From NCBI GenBank assembly GCA_963678675.1, contig OY783194.1, positions 22,298,278 through 22,362,277 of the forward strand: a DNA stretch of 64,000 bases. Direction: 5' to 3'. Under the pieces are notes generated by a model. That model had not been told where the DNA came from. It did not search any database and saw nothing but the letters and a program-made list of their open reading frames with translations. Origin of the DNA: Xiphydria camelus (lineage: Eukaryota > Arthropoda > Insecta > Hymenoptera > Xiphydriidae). Positions 45,701-57,700 of the stretch are shown here, one piece after another (position 1 is the stretch's first letter; every line of letters starts with the position of its first letter). The translations under genes were made by a program, and so were the position numbers.

Positions 45701-48700
45701 TAAGAGGCTATATATGTGTAAAATGTTTTAAGTAAGAAAAGTAGCAAAATAAATAATATATACATATTTATTTTTTGAAGGTCTTCACTCATTCAATCAA
45801 GTCACTTAACCTAATTTTTTTTTCTAGGTAAGAACCCGTGGAGGACTTAATGATCATCCATCTCCTCTAAATGGAATATTTAGAATGAGGATGATTTTAC
45901 TAGGAAAAAAACCTGGATTAGTGACAGCACACTCGAATGTTCAACACTCGCCAGGATTGGAAGATGAAGAATATTTATTAGCGAGTGGCATAAAACATGC
46001 AAAGTTAGGCAAGATACAAATAGATGAAGGGACTGCTGAAAGTCTGCGGCTCGATAACTTCGATACACAAAGCAGTGCTTCATCAAGCAGCATTAGCTCC
46101 CTAGCATCGGAAAAAGAAGAATCGGAAATGGATGGCTTGATATATATTGCTGGATTTTTAGCAAGGAAGTACAAGGTGAAGTACCCCACTTTGGGAAAGT
46201 ATACTTATGAAACCAAAGAAGCTATTACCTTTAATAGCTATGCAAGATGTTCTTTTATACAAAATTTATCCTATGGCGGTTTAATAGAACCCTCAGAAGA
46301 ATGGAAGCAACAAGTTTTTAAAATGGACAAATATTTTCAAAAGTTTCATAAACAATCGTTCACTGTGAAAAATCAAGTCGTTCAAAAAACTGCAGACTAT
46401 ATATCAAGTAAATTAGAAGACATCCCTAAAGACCTGGTAAAACACTTCAGTCAACAAAGAATATTTATCAGAATAAAATATCTAAATTTGAAACAAGCCG
46501 AGGAAAAACAAAAAAAGAGAAAGGCACCCTTATATGATCCCAAAGGAAACAAATTATTTAAAAAACTGAAAAAGATAGTAAATTAATAGCTATTAATTTA
46601 CTATCTTTTTCAGTTTTTTAAATACCTTCTGAGGGTTCTATTAAACCGCCATAGGATAAATAAATGTGATCTTCGAATCAGATATAACACTATAGTATTA
46701 TATCTGATTCGAAGATCACATTGAAACGACTTTTACGGCATTCATATAGATTTTCATTAAATTAAGAATAAAATTGTTCATGAAATTTGTTAATAGTTAA
46801 TAAATGTTTGATGTAAAAACTTAAATTTGTTGTTTGTTGACTGTGAAATAAAATTTCTTTATTTTTCACTTGTCAATAATGATTATGTTTTGATTCATTG
46901 AAACTATCAATAAATGTAATTTTAGGATATGGGGTTACAAAAATAAACGTTAATAAACGAATGATTTTTTTTTCATTATTCAGTCCTAATCTTATGAAAT
47001 AAAATAAACAATATACACTAAAAATGCAAAACTAATGTTCTGCTTATTAAAAAAATTATAGGTTTTACTGCTAGTTTCAGTAGTTATTATAATGTGCCCA
47101 TCAGGCCAAAGCAAAAAAAAATATTTATAAATATATCCACTTCCTTTCAGAAAAATCCATAGCGAATTATCCAAAAAGATAGTTTAGTGTTACACTGTAT
47201 CCATGTAAATACCTACTTCATGTAAGCTACTTAGTAAGTTACGTATATTTTACAGCTAGATTACATAGCTTTCTAAACTGAAAGCCTTATAAAAGTGGCA
47301 TTGTATTACCACACATTATTATTGCATTTGAAACTTTAAAGGAGCTAACGCGCTTCACAATACTACATTCAAATGTGGCACCCGGGCTGACGTCACCCCC
47401 GCGCTTTTACTGGCTGCGTCTCATTGGTCTAGAGTTACCAGACAACCTTTCCTCTCTCTATATACCTTGCCACTCGACCACTGCCGGCGACGCCAAAACA
47501 CTAAATTCACTCGAGTTTTTTAGCTACGGTTGACTGGATAAAAGTACCGTCACCCAAAACGGGTCGATCAGAATCATTGACGCTATAGTTTATCCGCGAC
47601 GTCAAGCTTATGGGTTACTAGCAATGTTAGGCACTACTTTTCCTACGCATAATACTGTCGTGCGGTCAGTCATCACGGCCCAGTCCAGTTAATCCATTAC
47701 TGAAGAACCCTCGACGAAATGTTAAATTATATAATTCTTATCCGCATGTATTTCCTTCAATTATATGCCTATTTCAACAGAGAATTTCTCAATTATAAAA
47801 GATAGGAAAATTCATGTATGTACAGGTACGATATCATTTGATATTTATCGTTATCCGTGAGGTTCCCACAATGACACAAGTTCGCGGTACTTCACTGACC
47901 GCTTCACCGGACTCTCCGTGGCTCCAGAAGGGATACTAACGTCGAAGACAAAAGTTTTATCGTATTACAATAATTTTAATGTCTTTTTATTAAAAAGGAA
48001 TAACATTCTCTTAAATAGCGTAACGTATTCCTACAATGAGCCTGTATGCTAAGCAATAAGTTTTTCTAGATGACAACACTTCTTAAAGGAAATGCCACTT
48101 ATTGCCGAAAGCCACGTGTTTAAACACGTGTTCGTGACTAGGGATTATATATCTTCCGAGCTGTCACTTTTTAAGTCTGATGTCGCGAATGGACTATAGG
48201 TGGAGGTATATTCTAAAAATCTTTTTCAGAAACTCAGTTACTGAGAAACTTTATCAGCTTTATAGATAATATAGATAGACATAACGTCGACAATTAATAG
48301 AACTATAGACGATGAGCGTCATCGCTGATTGGTCATGGTGGGTGGGAGAGGTTAAGCAGGACCGGCAACAGCAATGATGAAACTCTTAAGGCTCGTGTCC
48401 ATTGCAATAAATTGCGCAAATTTGGCTGTCAGACAGCACTTGCGATATGTGTAAACAGCGCTGCAAGTTGACTTGCTGCAAACTTGTGCTCTCAGCGGAA
48501 GTGCTTGCGACCTGTCCGAACTTGCAAGTGGACACGTGCTACTTGCTAATAAGCAAAATTGCACTCTATGCTTTTGGGCCCAGTTGAAAGTGTTTTCGCA
48601 AGTAAACTTGCGGGAGTTTTGATTAAAGCGTATACGCAAATCCAAGTTGCTCTAACAAAAACTGTCGCAAGTCACTTCCATGCGGACACGAGCCTTTAAA

Positions 48701-51700
48701 CCGAGGTAGGTACGCCTGATTCTTACCAGATTTTACTCTAGTTCTAGTTAAAATCAGGAGTACCTAACTTAGTTCAAGAGTTGTATCGCTACAGTTGCCG
48801 GTCCTGCTTAACCTCTCCTACCCAACACGACCAATAGGGATCCGCATTCATCAAGCCGATTGAGAGGGCGCCAGCACTGTTGGCCCTCCGATTTATCGTC
48901 TCATTGGCCGAGTCCAGCAACTATGGGGCCATCCATATATGGAGGGCTCAGTGCCATAGGTGCCTAACCCTCAAAATCTTCCAATTGTGTTTTACTTAAT
49001 GAATCTCTTCCTTTAGACGTTTTCTATTAGTGCCACAAATGCCCAACCTCAATATGCAACAGTAACGTGCTGACATCTGTTGAAAGGTTGGGCAACTAAT
49101 GAAACTATGAAGTTTTGTGTGCAACAGTTGTCTATACAACAAGCAAACATGGCGGAAAGTGATTGTGCTCCTATTCTGTGCCAAGCAAGCTCCTATTCTC
49201 AGCCCGATAATGACTTGGATGACGAAAATTATGAGCCGGATGAAGAGGAAACCAATGATGCAGGTCAATACAACTTTTTATTCATTAGTTTTAATGTTAT
49301 CGCCCATTTCAGAGATTTCTTGAGCCTTTGAAAAAATATTGTAGGTTAGGCAAAAATGACTCAAATTAATAAATCCCCTTTTGAAAAAATGCTTTGTGAC
49401 AACAGGAATTCTCTTTGTCACAACGGAATGTTCCATTGTGGCTAAGAAAATTTCAACTGTCGCAAATAATTTATCCCGTCAAGTAAATATTAATTAAGAT
49501 TCCTATCGTATCTGAAAGCATTTGTTCTCAAAGTCATAGTTTTCTACATGTTTTTTGGCAGGACACTATCTCTTTTTCCCAAAAATGATAGGTATACTAA
49601 TTTGGAAAAATGTAATTAACTTGCTTCACCTTATGTAAAATAGATTACATTTCTTTCTTCTTCCAACAGGCATAGCGGAAAACAACTTGAACAGCCTAGA
49701 GGAAGAACCTGAAAAGGGAAATAGATCAGAAGGCTCGGAAGGAGAGGGGTCGAAGAGAAGAGGAAAAAGGATACGGCACCCAGAAAATCACAAGAAAAAT
49801 GTTCGTAAAGCAAAACGCCAACGAGGTGAAGAGTATTTATCAGCCAGAGGTAAAATAGTTCCAGCTAAATCTTGTAATTCAGAGAGTCCTTGTCACTGCC
49901 CCTACAAATGCTCTGCATTTATATCGAACAAACGACAAAAAGAAATTTTCAATGCATATTATAAATTAAACCAGACTGAGAAGAACGCTTACATAAGTGG
50001 TCAAATTGAGGTGAAGCATGTCAAAAGAACGTACAGCAAAAACGCCATCTCACGTAGGAAACAAACTAGAGTGTATCGCCTTCGAAATTCAGTAGGGGTG
50101 GATCACATTGTTTGCAAAGTATTTTTGAAATCAACACTTTCCATTTGTGATGGCACAATCACAAATATTTTTAAACGAAAGCAACAAGAAGGTATACATC
50201 CGTTACCAAATTATACTAAACGTAAAGTTCACAATGCCACTTCGGCTGACGACAAACAATTTGTTCGCAATTTTATTGAAAGGTTTCCTCATTATGACAG
50301 CCACTATTGCAGGAAGGACACGAAACTTAAATATTTGTCCCCGTATTTGACAAAAGCAAAAATGTATGATCTCTACAAAGCGGAGTGTCAAACAAATAAT
50401 TTGATACCAGTGTCAGATTTTGTATTCCGTGATATTTTTTCAAAAGATTTCAGTCATCTTTCATTCCACAAGCCACACAAAGATACGTGTGCAACTTGTG
50501 ATGAAAATAAGATAAAAATTTCTTCGGCAAAGACTGCAGAGGAACGAGATCAGTTTAACTCCTTGCAAGACACTCATTTACAAATTGTTGAAACAATTAA
50601 AGAAATGAAAAAAAAGGACATAGAGATTGCCAAAGCCTCCAACGGAACAAAACAAGTACTTGTTTTTGATCTCCAGAAAACACTTCCTACGCCTGTCCTA
50701 ACGACAGGGATAGTATATTATAAGCGTCAGCTGTGGACTTACAACCTTGGCGTTCACGATAAAGTAACAAACATAGGCCATATGAATGTATGGCCTGAAA
50801 CTGTGGCATCCCGTGGCTCCCAAGAAGTCGCATCATGTCTAATTCATTTTATTAAAAATAAGCTTCCTCCAACTGCTAAGGAACTGACCTTCTACAGTGA
50901 CAGCTGTGGGGGCCAGAACCGCAACATCAAAATGTTACTACTCCTGTCTCATACTCTTCAAAATCATCCGACTCTTAACGTCATTACTCAAAAATTTTTC
51001 ATCCCGGGATATAGTTTCGACAGCTGTGATCGTGACTTTGCAATTATTGAAAACGCCAAGAGTCAACATGAAGAAATTTATGTTCCGGAAAAATGGTCGT
51101 CCATTATCGCCAATGCAAAGAAAAAGGCACCTAAATTCCAAGTTCACGATATGAAATCGGATGAATTTTTTTCTTCCAAAAATTTTGAGGAAGAAATTAC
51201 CAACAGAAAAGTAACAATAGAAAAAGAAAAGGCAGAATGGCTTAAAATGAGAATAATCCAAGTACGTAAGAAAGAACCTAATAAATATTTCTTTAAAACA
51301 TCTATTTTGGACGATGAAGCTCGCCTAACCTTTAAATGTGTCAGCATTGCAAAGAGGACTGGTCGAGGTCGACCATCAGAGGAATTTTGCAAAGTTATTC
51401 TACGGACTCTATACCCTAAAGGGCGGGCCATACAAAAAGAAAAGGAAGGATTTGCTTTCGTTACTCAACTTTATTCCACCTGTGCACCATTCATTTTACC
51501 GAAAACTGACAGTGTCTAATCAAGTGCCTGAAGAAAATGATGAGTCTGACGATGAAGATGGCCCCATGAGAGTTGAAAGTTAAAGAGTTCTTTTAGAAGA
51601 GCTTTGTAATTTTTGGTAACCTATTGTCTTCGTCTATTATTTTTTTACTCTGTTACCTACAAACGTAAATTTAATTAAAAATAATGTATTTTTCTGAAAA

Positions 51701-54700
51701 ATTTTGATTTGAATCATTTTGCCTAAACCATCTTGTTCTTCCTGATCCTAATTTCATGAGCGCCAAAGCTGCCAAACCTCTGCCCAACCCACGTGTGCTC
51801 AAGTTTTTGGCATTTTTATTCAGGACCACAATTGCCTACGTCTTTGAACACTTATAACATATAATAGGTTTGCAGGCTAATTTATTTCTGGGGCAAAACC
51901 TAGTTGATAGTGATACTCTAAACGCGTTAAATTTATAGTTTTAACTCTTATGTCCACCCTGATTTTATAATCTTTGTTTAACTTTACCTCTAATTATCTC
52001 AAAATCAGAAAAATGAGGGTTAGGCACCTATGGCACTGAGCCCTCCATATTACGTAAAACGTTTTTGGCCTCTTTTTAACCCCCCCTCCCCCCAGTGTAA
52101 GATACTTGTACACATACAGTTTACACTGTATTTACATGCAGTGTAAGAAATATTCACCCCCCCCCCCCCCCCTCCCCATCAAACGTCTTACGTAATATAT
52201 GTATGGCCCCTATGACACTTTATTTGAAACTTGAGTCAATCAGGTTAGGGGAGATCAGCGATCGTAGCGCCAGTTTCACGAGTGTGCATCCCCATTAAGG
52301 TAATTCCTCGAGTAATTCAAGTCTAAAAGTTTCGATCATGAGGACTTAGATAAGTAGAGGGCGGTATCGGCGGTATACAGCGTTCTAGAAAAAAAATTTA
52401 GTAGAGACTGTACTCCCACACAGGCTCACTGTATGCATGGACGTAGCTCTACGCAAAATATCGCGAGTGAATGTGGCAACACCGTGATCATAGGTTATGC
52501 GACGACAATTTGTCGTTACCCCGTGTATTTGTTAGTATTGTTAGTATTTGTTAGTTAGTGTTGCCACATCGCTACTCCTCATCCCAACCTCAATTAAATT
52601 TCAATAGTTTTTCGAATCTTTGAAAGCCCATCGTTCTTTAATAAAACCTGACTTAGTTTGTTTTTGTTACAAAATTTCGAATTTTTTTCTCTCCACCTCT
52701 AGTTTTTCAAAAATATTTACAGAACAGTTTTCCATAGAAAGGCAAAAATGTCATTTTTCCGGCTTGGGTATAGGGAACGCGTATAAAAATGTCTTTCACA
52801 AAACATGAATAACAATTAAACTACACCTGAAAAAAATCTGAAAAAATTAGGAGGTGCAATATACCTCAATCTCCATTTGACCAAAATTTCAAATAAATTT
52901 GCAGAAAAGTGGTTTTACACTGTAGTGGAAAAGTGGTGGTGGATCTACAATTCCACAAATCATAGACGTTATGTTTGCTATGTTGCAGGTCCAGTGAGAA
53001 TAACCCTGTATAAAAATATATCCATAACAAGAAGTTTCCATTTCTTGCAAAGAGGAATTCCGGAAGATTTTCAGAGAAACATCTTTCAATATACGCCTGT
53101 TGCGTATCGGTGGTAGTGCCGCCTGGTGAGCAAAAAGTGCCGTACTGGCGTACCGTGGGGGAGTACGGCACGGGGGTGTACGACTATACATGTGGTGACA
53201 TGTACACTCAGGTTTGCCTGTATAAGCGCAAGCCGGAAGGCCTGAATGGTCGGCAGCTTACCCCATTTGTGCCAATCTTGGCCACTACGCGGCGCTTTCG
53301 GCGCACTTTCGAGATACGCAACAGGCGTATATTACTTCTAAATTTCCCCTCATTTTCTTTCATTACTCTTAAGGAGGATCGTCAGAGAAATGACTTCTCA
53401 GAAACCGTAGTTGAAAATTTTTTAAAATACTTGTGAACCCATTTTAATAAGAGAAAACAAAAATCAAACAATTTCACTCTACAGTTTTCTCGTAATTAAT
53501 TTTTAAAACTTACGAGATTAGCATTGAGTCTTATGGAGAGCATATTTCAAATGCATAGAACTTGCGATTTTCAACCGAAAACAATTCTGGAAACTATGAA
53601 ATGAGTTTTATCACCACACGAACTTGTTTTTACTAAATTATAAAGAATTTTCACTCTACAGTTTTTTTAATATAAAGGAAAAACTGTCGAAAAATTCAAA
53701 TATTTCATGTGCATCGTCCGCCATATGCAAAAACGTGGCAACATCGTACTATGTGACGTCATAAGCTATTGGCGCGAAGCGTGCTGATAAATTTAAAAGT
53801 ACGAAAGTACAAATAGGATAATGTATTGACAGATTTATTACAGACAATAATTAACAATATAAAATTTCAGATATTTTAAAAAGTACAACTAGATATACAC
53901 TGTGAAATACTTTCAAACGATTTTGAAGAATAACATTTCAATAAACACAATCGTTTCAAAATGATATGAAAGTAAAAAACCCTACGAATATTGAGAAGCC
54001 ACTTTTGTTTTTGAGTTCATCAAATTCTGATATGCATTAAAAAATATGAAATTATTAATAATTGAAAATTTAAACTACGTGCCGAAAATTATGCTCGATC
54101 TTTAAAAAAGGAATATAATTTATTAAGAACTTCCGACCGTGCATTAACTCGATTTAAAACTTGTTCTAATCAATCTTTTCCAATTTTCAAGTAAGCTTCT
54201 GAAAAGGTTGTAAATTCAATATTTGCTCCTTCCAATTTGGACAGCATGGACTCGAGATTGAGGTTATAAACAGACGTCATGAACCGCTTCAACGCGTTGT
54301 CCGTCGATAAGAATTCTGTTTTACCTACCAATTTGCTACCAACTTACAAATGTTGAAATGCTATGTTGCCACGTTTTGCACACATTTTACATATTTAAAA
54401 TAAATTAAGTTTGAAGTTATAAAATTGTTTTCCAATATTTATCTTATTTTTTAGATTGAAAGTAACAAAAAGGAAAAAGAATTCAGCACCTATATTTATT
54501 ATTGCAGTTTTTATAAAACTTAAAATTTCACTATTTGAAATTGGCAACACACGTCGATTTCTTTGTTCTTTTTCCCCTTCTACCTCACCCCGAAGAGCAC
54601 TGACGATCCTCCTTAAGCGTCGAATCCTACAATTCATCGAACTTATACAGAGAAACTCAGAAACATTCCGAAATAATCAGAGAGAAGGCAGATATTCTCA

Positions 54701-57700
54701 CAGAAAAATCGTTTACTATTATTTCTGCATTTCTTTAAATATTTCTGAATTACTCTAAAGTGCTATCCTACGAATCAAATTTTTGAAACTCTTTAGGGAA
54801 ACTTGGAAACTTTCAGGCATAATCAGAGAAAAGGAAGAAATTTTTAAAGAAATATCGCATATTTCCGAAGATTTTCAACTTCTCTAAACTTTTCTGATAT
54901 CAGAAAAGTGTTACAATTGTTTAAATTTTTCAGTTATTTCAGTTTCAGAAAAATATTTCCGCCAGAGAGCACCTTTTTGTATCGGAATTATATTTACATA
55001 ATATATACAATTTTCAGTATTGGTCACGATTTCCAAAGTTGTCTGAAAAATTAATATTTTGGACGACTTCCTCCCATTACAAACATTTCGTAAAAACTTG
55101 GCGTTGTTTATAAAAATGTTCTGATTATAAAATTATTAGTTCAGTATTATATCCACCGAACTGCCAAGCGAAATTTAAAGAAGTTACCAACACGAATCTA
55201 CTTGATTCAATACCGCTCGCAAAAAAATACACATACCGGATGACCACTCAAATGCGAAACAAAAATTCCCGAATAATTTCCGGTTTTCCTCGTCGAGAAT
55301 TCCATTTTCCTGGTGCTTTTTGACTATAATACTCTAAAAATATGTTAGAAAAACGAAATTTAATAAGAAAACTGTAAGACAATAATTATAGAAAGGTCTA
55401 TGTATGAGTTGCATTAAAAGAAAACGAGACATTTAAGAGAATTTCACAAGGAAAACTACTATCTACTTTTTATTAATGTTTATCATAATTATCTAATATT
55501 TAAAAACTAGCAGACTCGCGAAATAAAAATGATCAATGTATCGCTTTCGTTTAAAAATTCCCGGTTCACAAGTGAAATTCACGCAGTTTTCACGGTCTTT
55601 TCCCGACACCTGGAATTTACGCATAATTGGGTCTTATCACATATTTTTTTACATCATAAATGGATTGAGCACGTAAAAAAAGTTGGGAAGTGTTTTTTTA
55701 TTTTTTTTTCTGACGTGAAATTAAACCGTGAAAGATTAATAAAGTTTGCAATATACTCCGCCCACTTAAAACAGCCGGTCGAGCGGCACTGGTATCGTGA
55801 CGTCATTAGCCATATAACGATTCGCCTGCGCACCTTCTAGTACAGTAGATGGGCCGAGAAAATCAACTTTTTTCGTCCACTTTTCTTTACAAGTGTCCGA
55901 GTTTTTTTCTGATGATTTCAATATTTCATTACCTTTAAAACAAAACAAAAATCATCGAAAAATATTAATTTTTAGTGAAGTTAGAGGCATTTGATTACAA
56001 GAGCGCGCGGGCACTTCACGGCGCGTATTTATGTACAAAATGCGATATCTCGAGAACCATTTATCGTAACAAAATGAGATAAAAATTAATCGTTTTGTCT
56101 TGAAATTCTCTAAATTTTTTCCGGAGTATGTCTCGATAACTTCTCAATAGTTTTCGAGATATTTAACCCTAGATAACTAACCTTCCTTTATATTATAGGA
56201 AGGTTAACTATCTAGGGTTAAATATCTCGAAAACTATTCAGAAGTTATCGAGACATACTGCGGAAAAAATTTAGAGAATTTCAAGACGAAACGATTGGTT
56301 TTTATCTCATTTTGTTATGATGAATGGTTCTCGAGATATCGCATTTTGTACATAAATACGCGCCGTGTAGCTCCCGCGCGCTCTTGTATCAAATGCCTCT
56401 AACTTCACTAAAAATTAATATTTTTCGATGATTTTTGTTTTGTTTTAAAGGTAATGAAATATTGAAATCATCCGGAAAAAAACTCGGACACTTGTAAAGA
56501 AAAGTGGACAAAAAAAGTTGATTTTCTCGGCCCATCTACTGTACTAGAAGGCGCGCAGGCGAACCGTTATATGGCTAGTGACGTCACACGCGGCACCGCC
56601 CATAACGTAGTGTTTCAGTGGGGAGGCGTGGCCATGCTACTTTTAAAGTAGAGTTTTTGAGGTAAAAGTTTTTTATATCAAGTTTTTACTATTGATACTG
56701 TGTTTTGAATAACTTTAACTCTATTATGTTTGCTGTGTGTTTCACACATAATAAAATTTTATAATACCCTATTCAAAGTTTTCCCAATTTTTCCCGTGAG
56801 CGGCCATCCTGATATACCATCAACATTCTGAATTTTATAAAAATCGCTTTCCACGCGAAATCACGAATTATTCGTTGTAGAATACTCACTTTTGGGGCAT
56901 TTTGTCGACTTCCTTGAGAATGGATATAGCCGAAAGTAGAAGTGCCGTGCAAGTGCTTCCGTAACCTGGGTTAACGCCAGAGACTTTTGCGATCAACTCC
57001 TTGTTGGGAGGTTCCACGTGTTTGTCGACAGGTTCCTTCAGCTTTTCGGTCCAACCGCTCGCTTTAAACGTTACGGAAAAATGGAGGTTCTCCATCGTCT
57101 CCTCCGTCGGGCCTTCGTGGCTTGCGTACCCAGCGGAGAAGAACTTTGGATACTGTTAACACGAATATGTATTGATAATTTAAGTATATTCTGCAACTTT
57201 CTTTCATCTTCCTTGTGAGTCTAGTAGGAATCGCTGTGAATCGCAACATTTCGAGCGGAAATTGGTACTTACTTTTAGTAGTAATTTCCGTCCAAAATTG
57301 AATTTGGTTAACAGCGACAGCATACCGCCGACGATGATCGTCAGAAATATCGCCATCAATGATCTGACAAGGAAATAATTAAAAAAAATATATAAATATT
57401 CAAATTATTCATAGAGAAAAAATCGAGGAAGTGATGAGAGATTATTTTGAGCAAAGAAATTTGTGTGAAAATAGTTGTTTTAGCTACCGCGAAAACGCAG
57501 CGAAATACGGAAATGTTGTATATCTTATTTCGAAGAGATAGCTTCGAATTCTATTGCTTATTTCCGTTCAATTGCTTTCAGCAAACGCTTCAAAAGTTAT
57601 TTCTATATTTCCGAACCATTAATACAATCGATAATGGGCCGCGGTATATTGGGAGTGTAACTGTAATTCGAAAGGAATCAAAAGACTTCCAAGAGACTTG

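Larger units (their letters stand above)
35026..46586 (+). pseudogene. P element 2 transposase, interrupted by two transposons
   Basis: Coding pieces in order: THAP exon 35026-35284 (CSVSTCKNN, EWIRRCYRK, RICSKHF), an intron of 63 bp, coil and HTH exon 35348-35818, then (after the LINE) 41926-42986 with the RNase H core (SYDEMKVSSVYEY; FADVPHLLKLLRNW after a one-base deletion near 42435), then after the TTAA transposon LTHRLNQDCLENFFCQ (45647-45700), an intron, and the last exon 45833-46586 (RTRGGLNDHPSPL to KIVN, stop). Unlike P element 1, it has no introns at LRYFSK or SYMQ. Frame breaks also occur near 35540 and near 45650. All three catalytic residues can be traced, but the gene is destroyed by insertions. 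Confidence 0.88.
33769..47469 (+). mobile_element. P element 2 (THAP transposon) with nested insertions
   Basis: Ends CAAGGTTTATAGAGAGGGAA and the near-inverse (CTCTATATACCTTG), each with GGTTGTCTG(A/G)TAAC. The flanking CCACTCGAC occurs at 33760-33768 and 47470-47478, an 8-9 bp target duplication in a SINE. The original element was about 4 kb; a Harbinger derivative, an R1-clade LINE and a TTAA-target transposon have expanded it to 13.7 kb. Confidence 0.9.
48925..52210. mobile_element. MITE with GGGGCCAT ends, split by a Sola-like transposon
   Basis: Outer ends GGGGCCATCCATATAT and ATATATGTATGGCCCC with TAT on each side (48922-48924, 52211-52213). The palindrome TTACGTAA(A/G)ACG and a C-rich centre (52078-52183) show a MITE of roughly 180 bp before the Sola-like element inserted at ATAT. 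Confidence 0.7.
12799..56889 (-). other. Giant (about 44.1 kb) terminal intron of SCCPDH
   Basis: Interval between the penultimate and last coding exons, with a GTGAGT donor and a TTTTTAG acceptor. Nearly all of it consists of transposons and foldback repeats described separately, in both orientations. The large open frames inside it are transposon genes. Confidence 0.8.

Noticed and set aside
52060..52185. C-rich runs as a telomere-like or quadruplex regulatory element
   Set aside because: They are the centre of the GGGGCCAT MITE and have no regular repeat unit.
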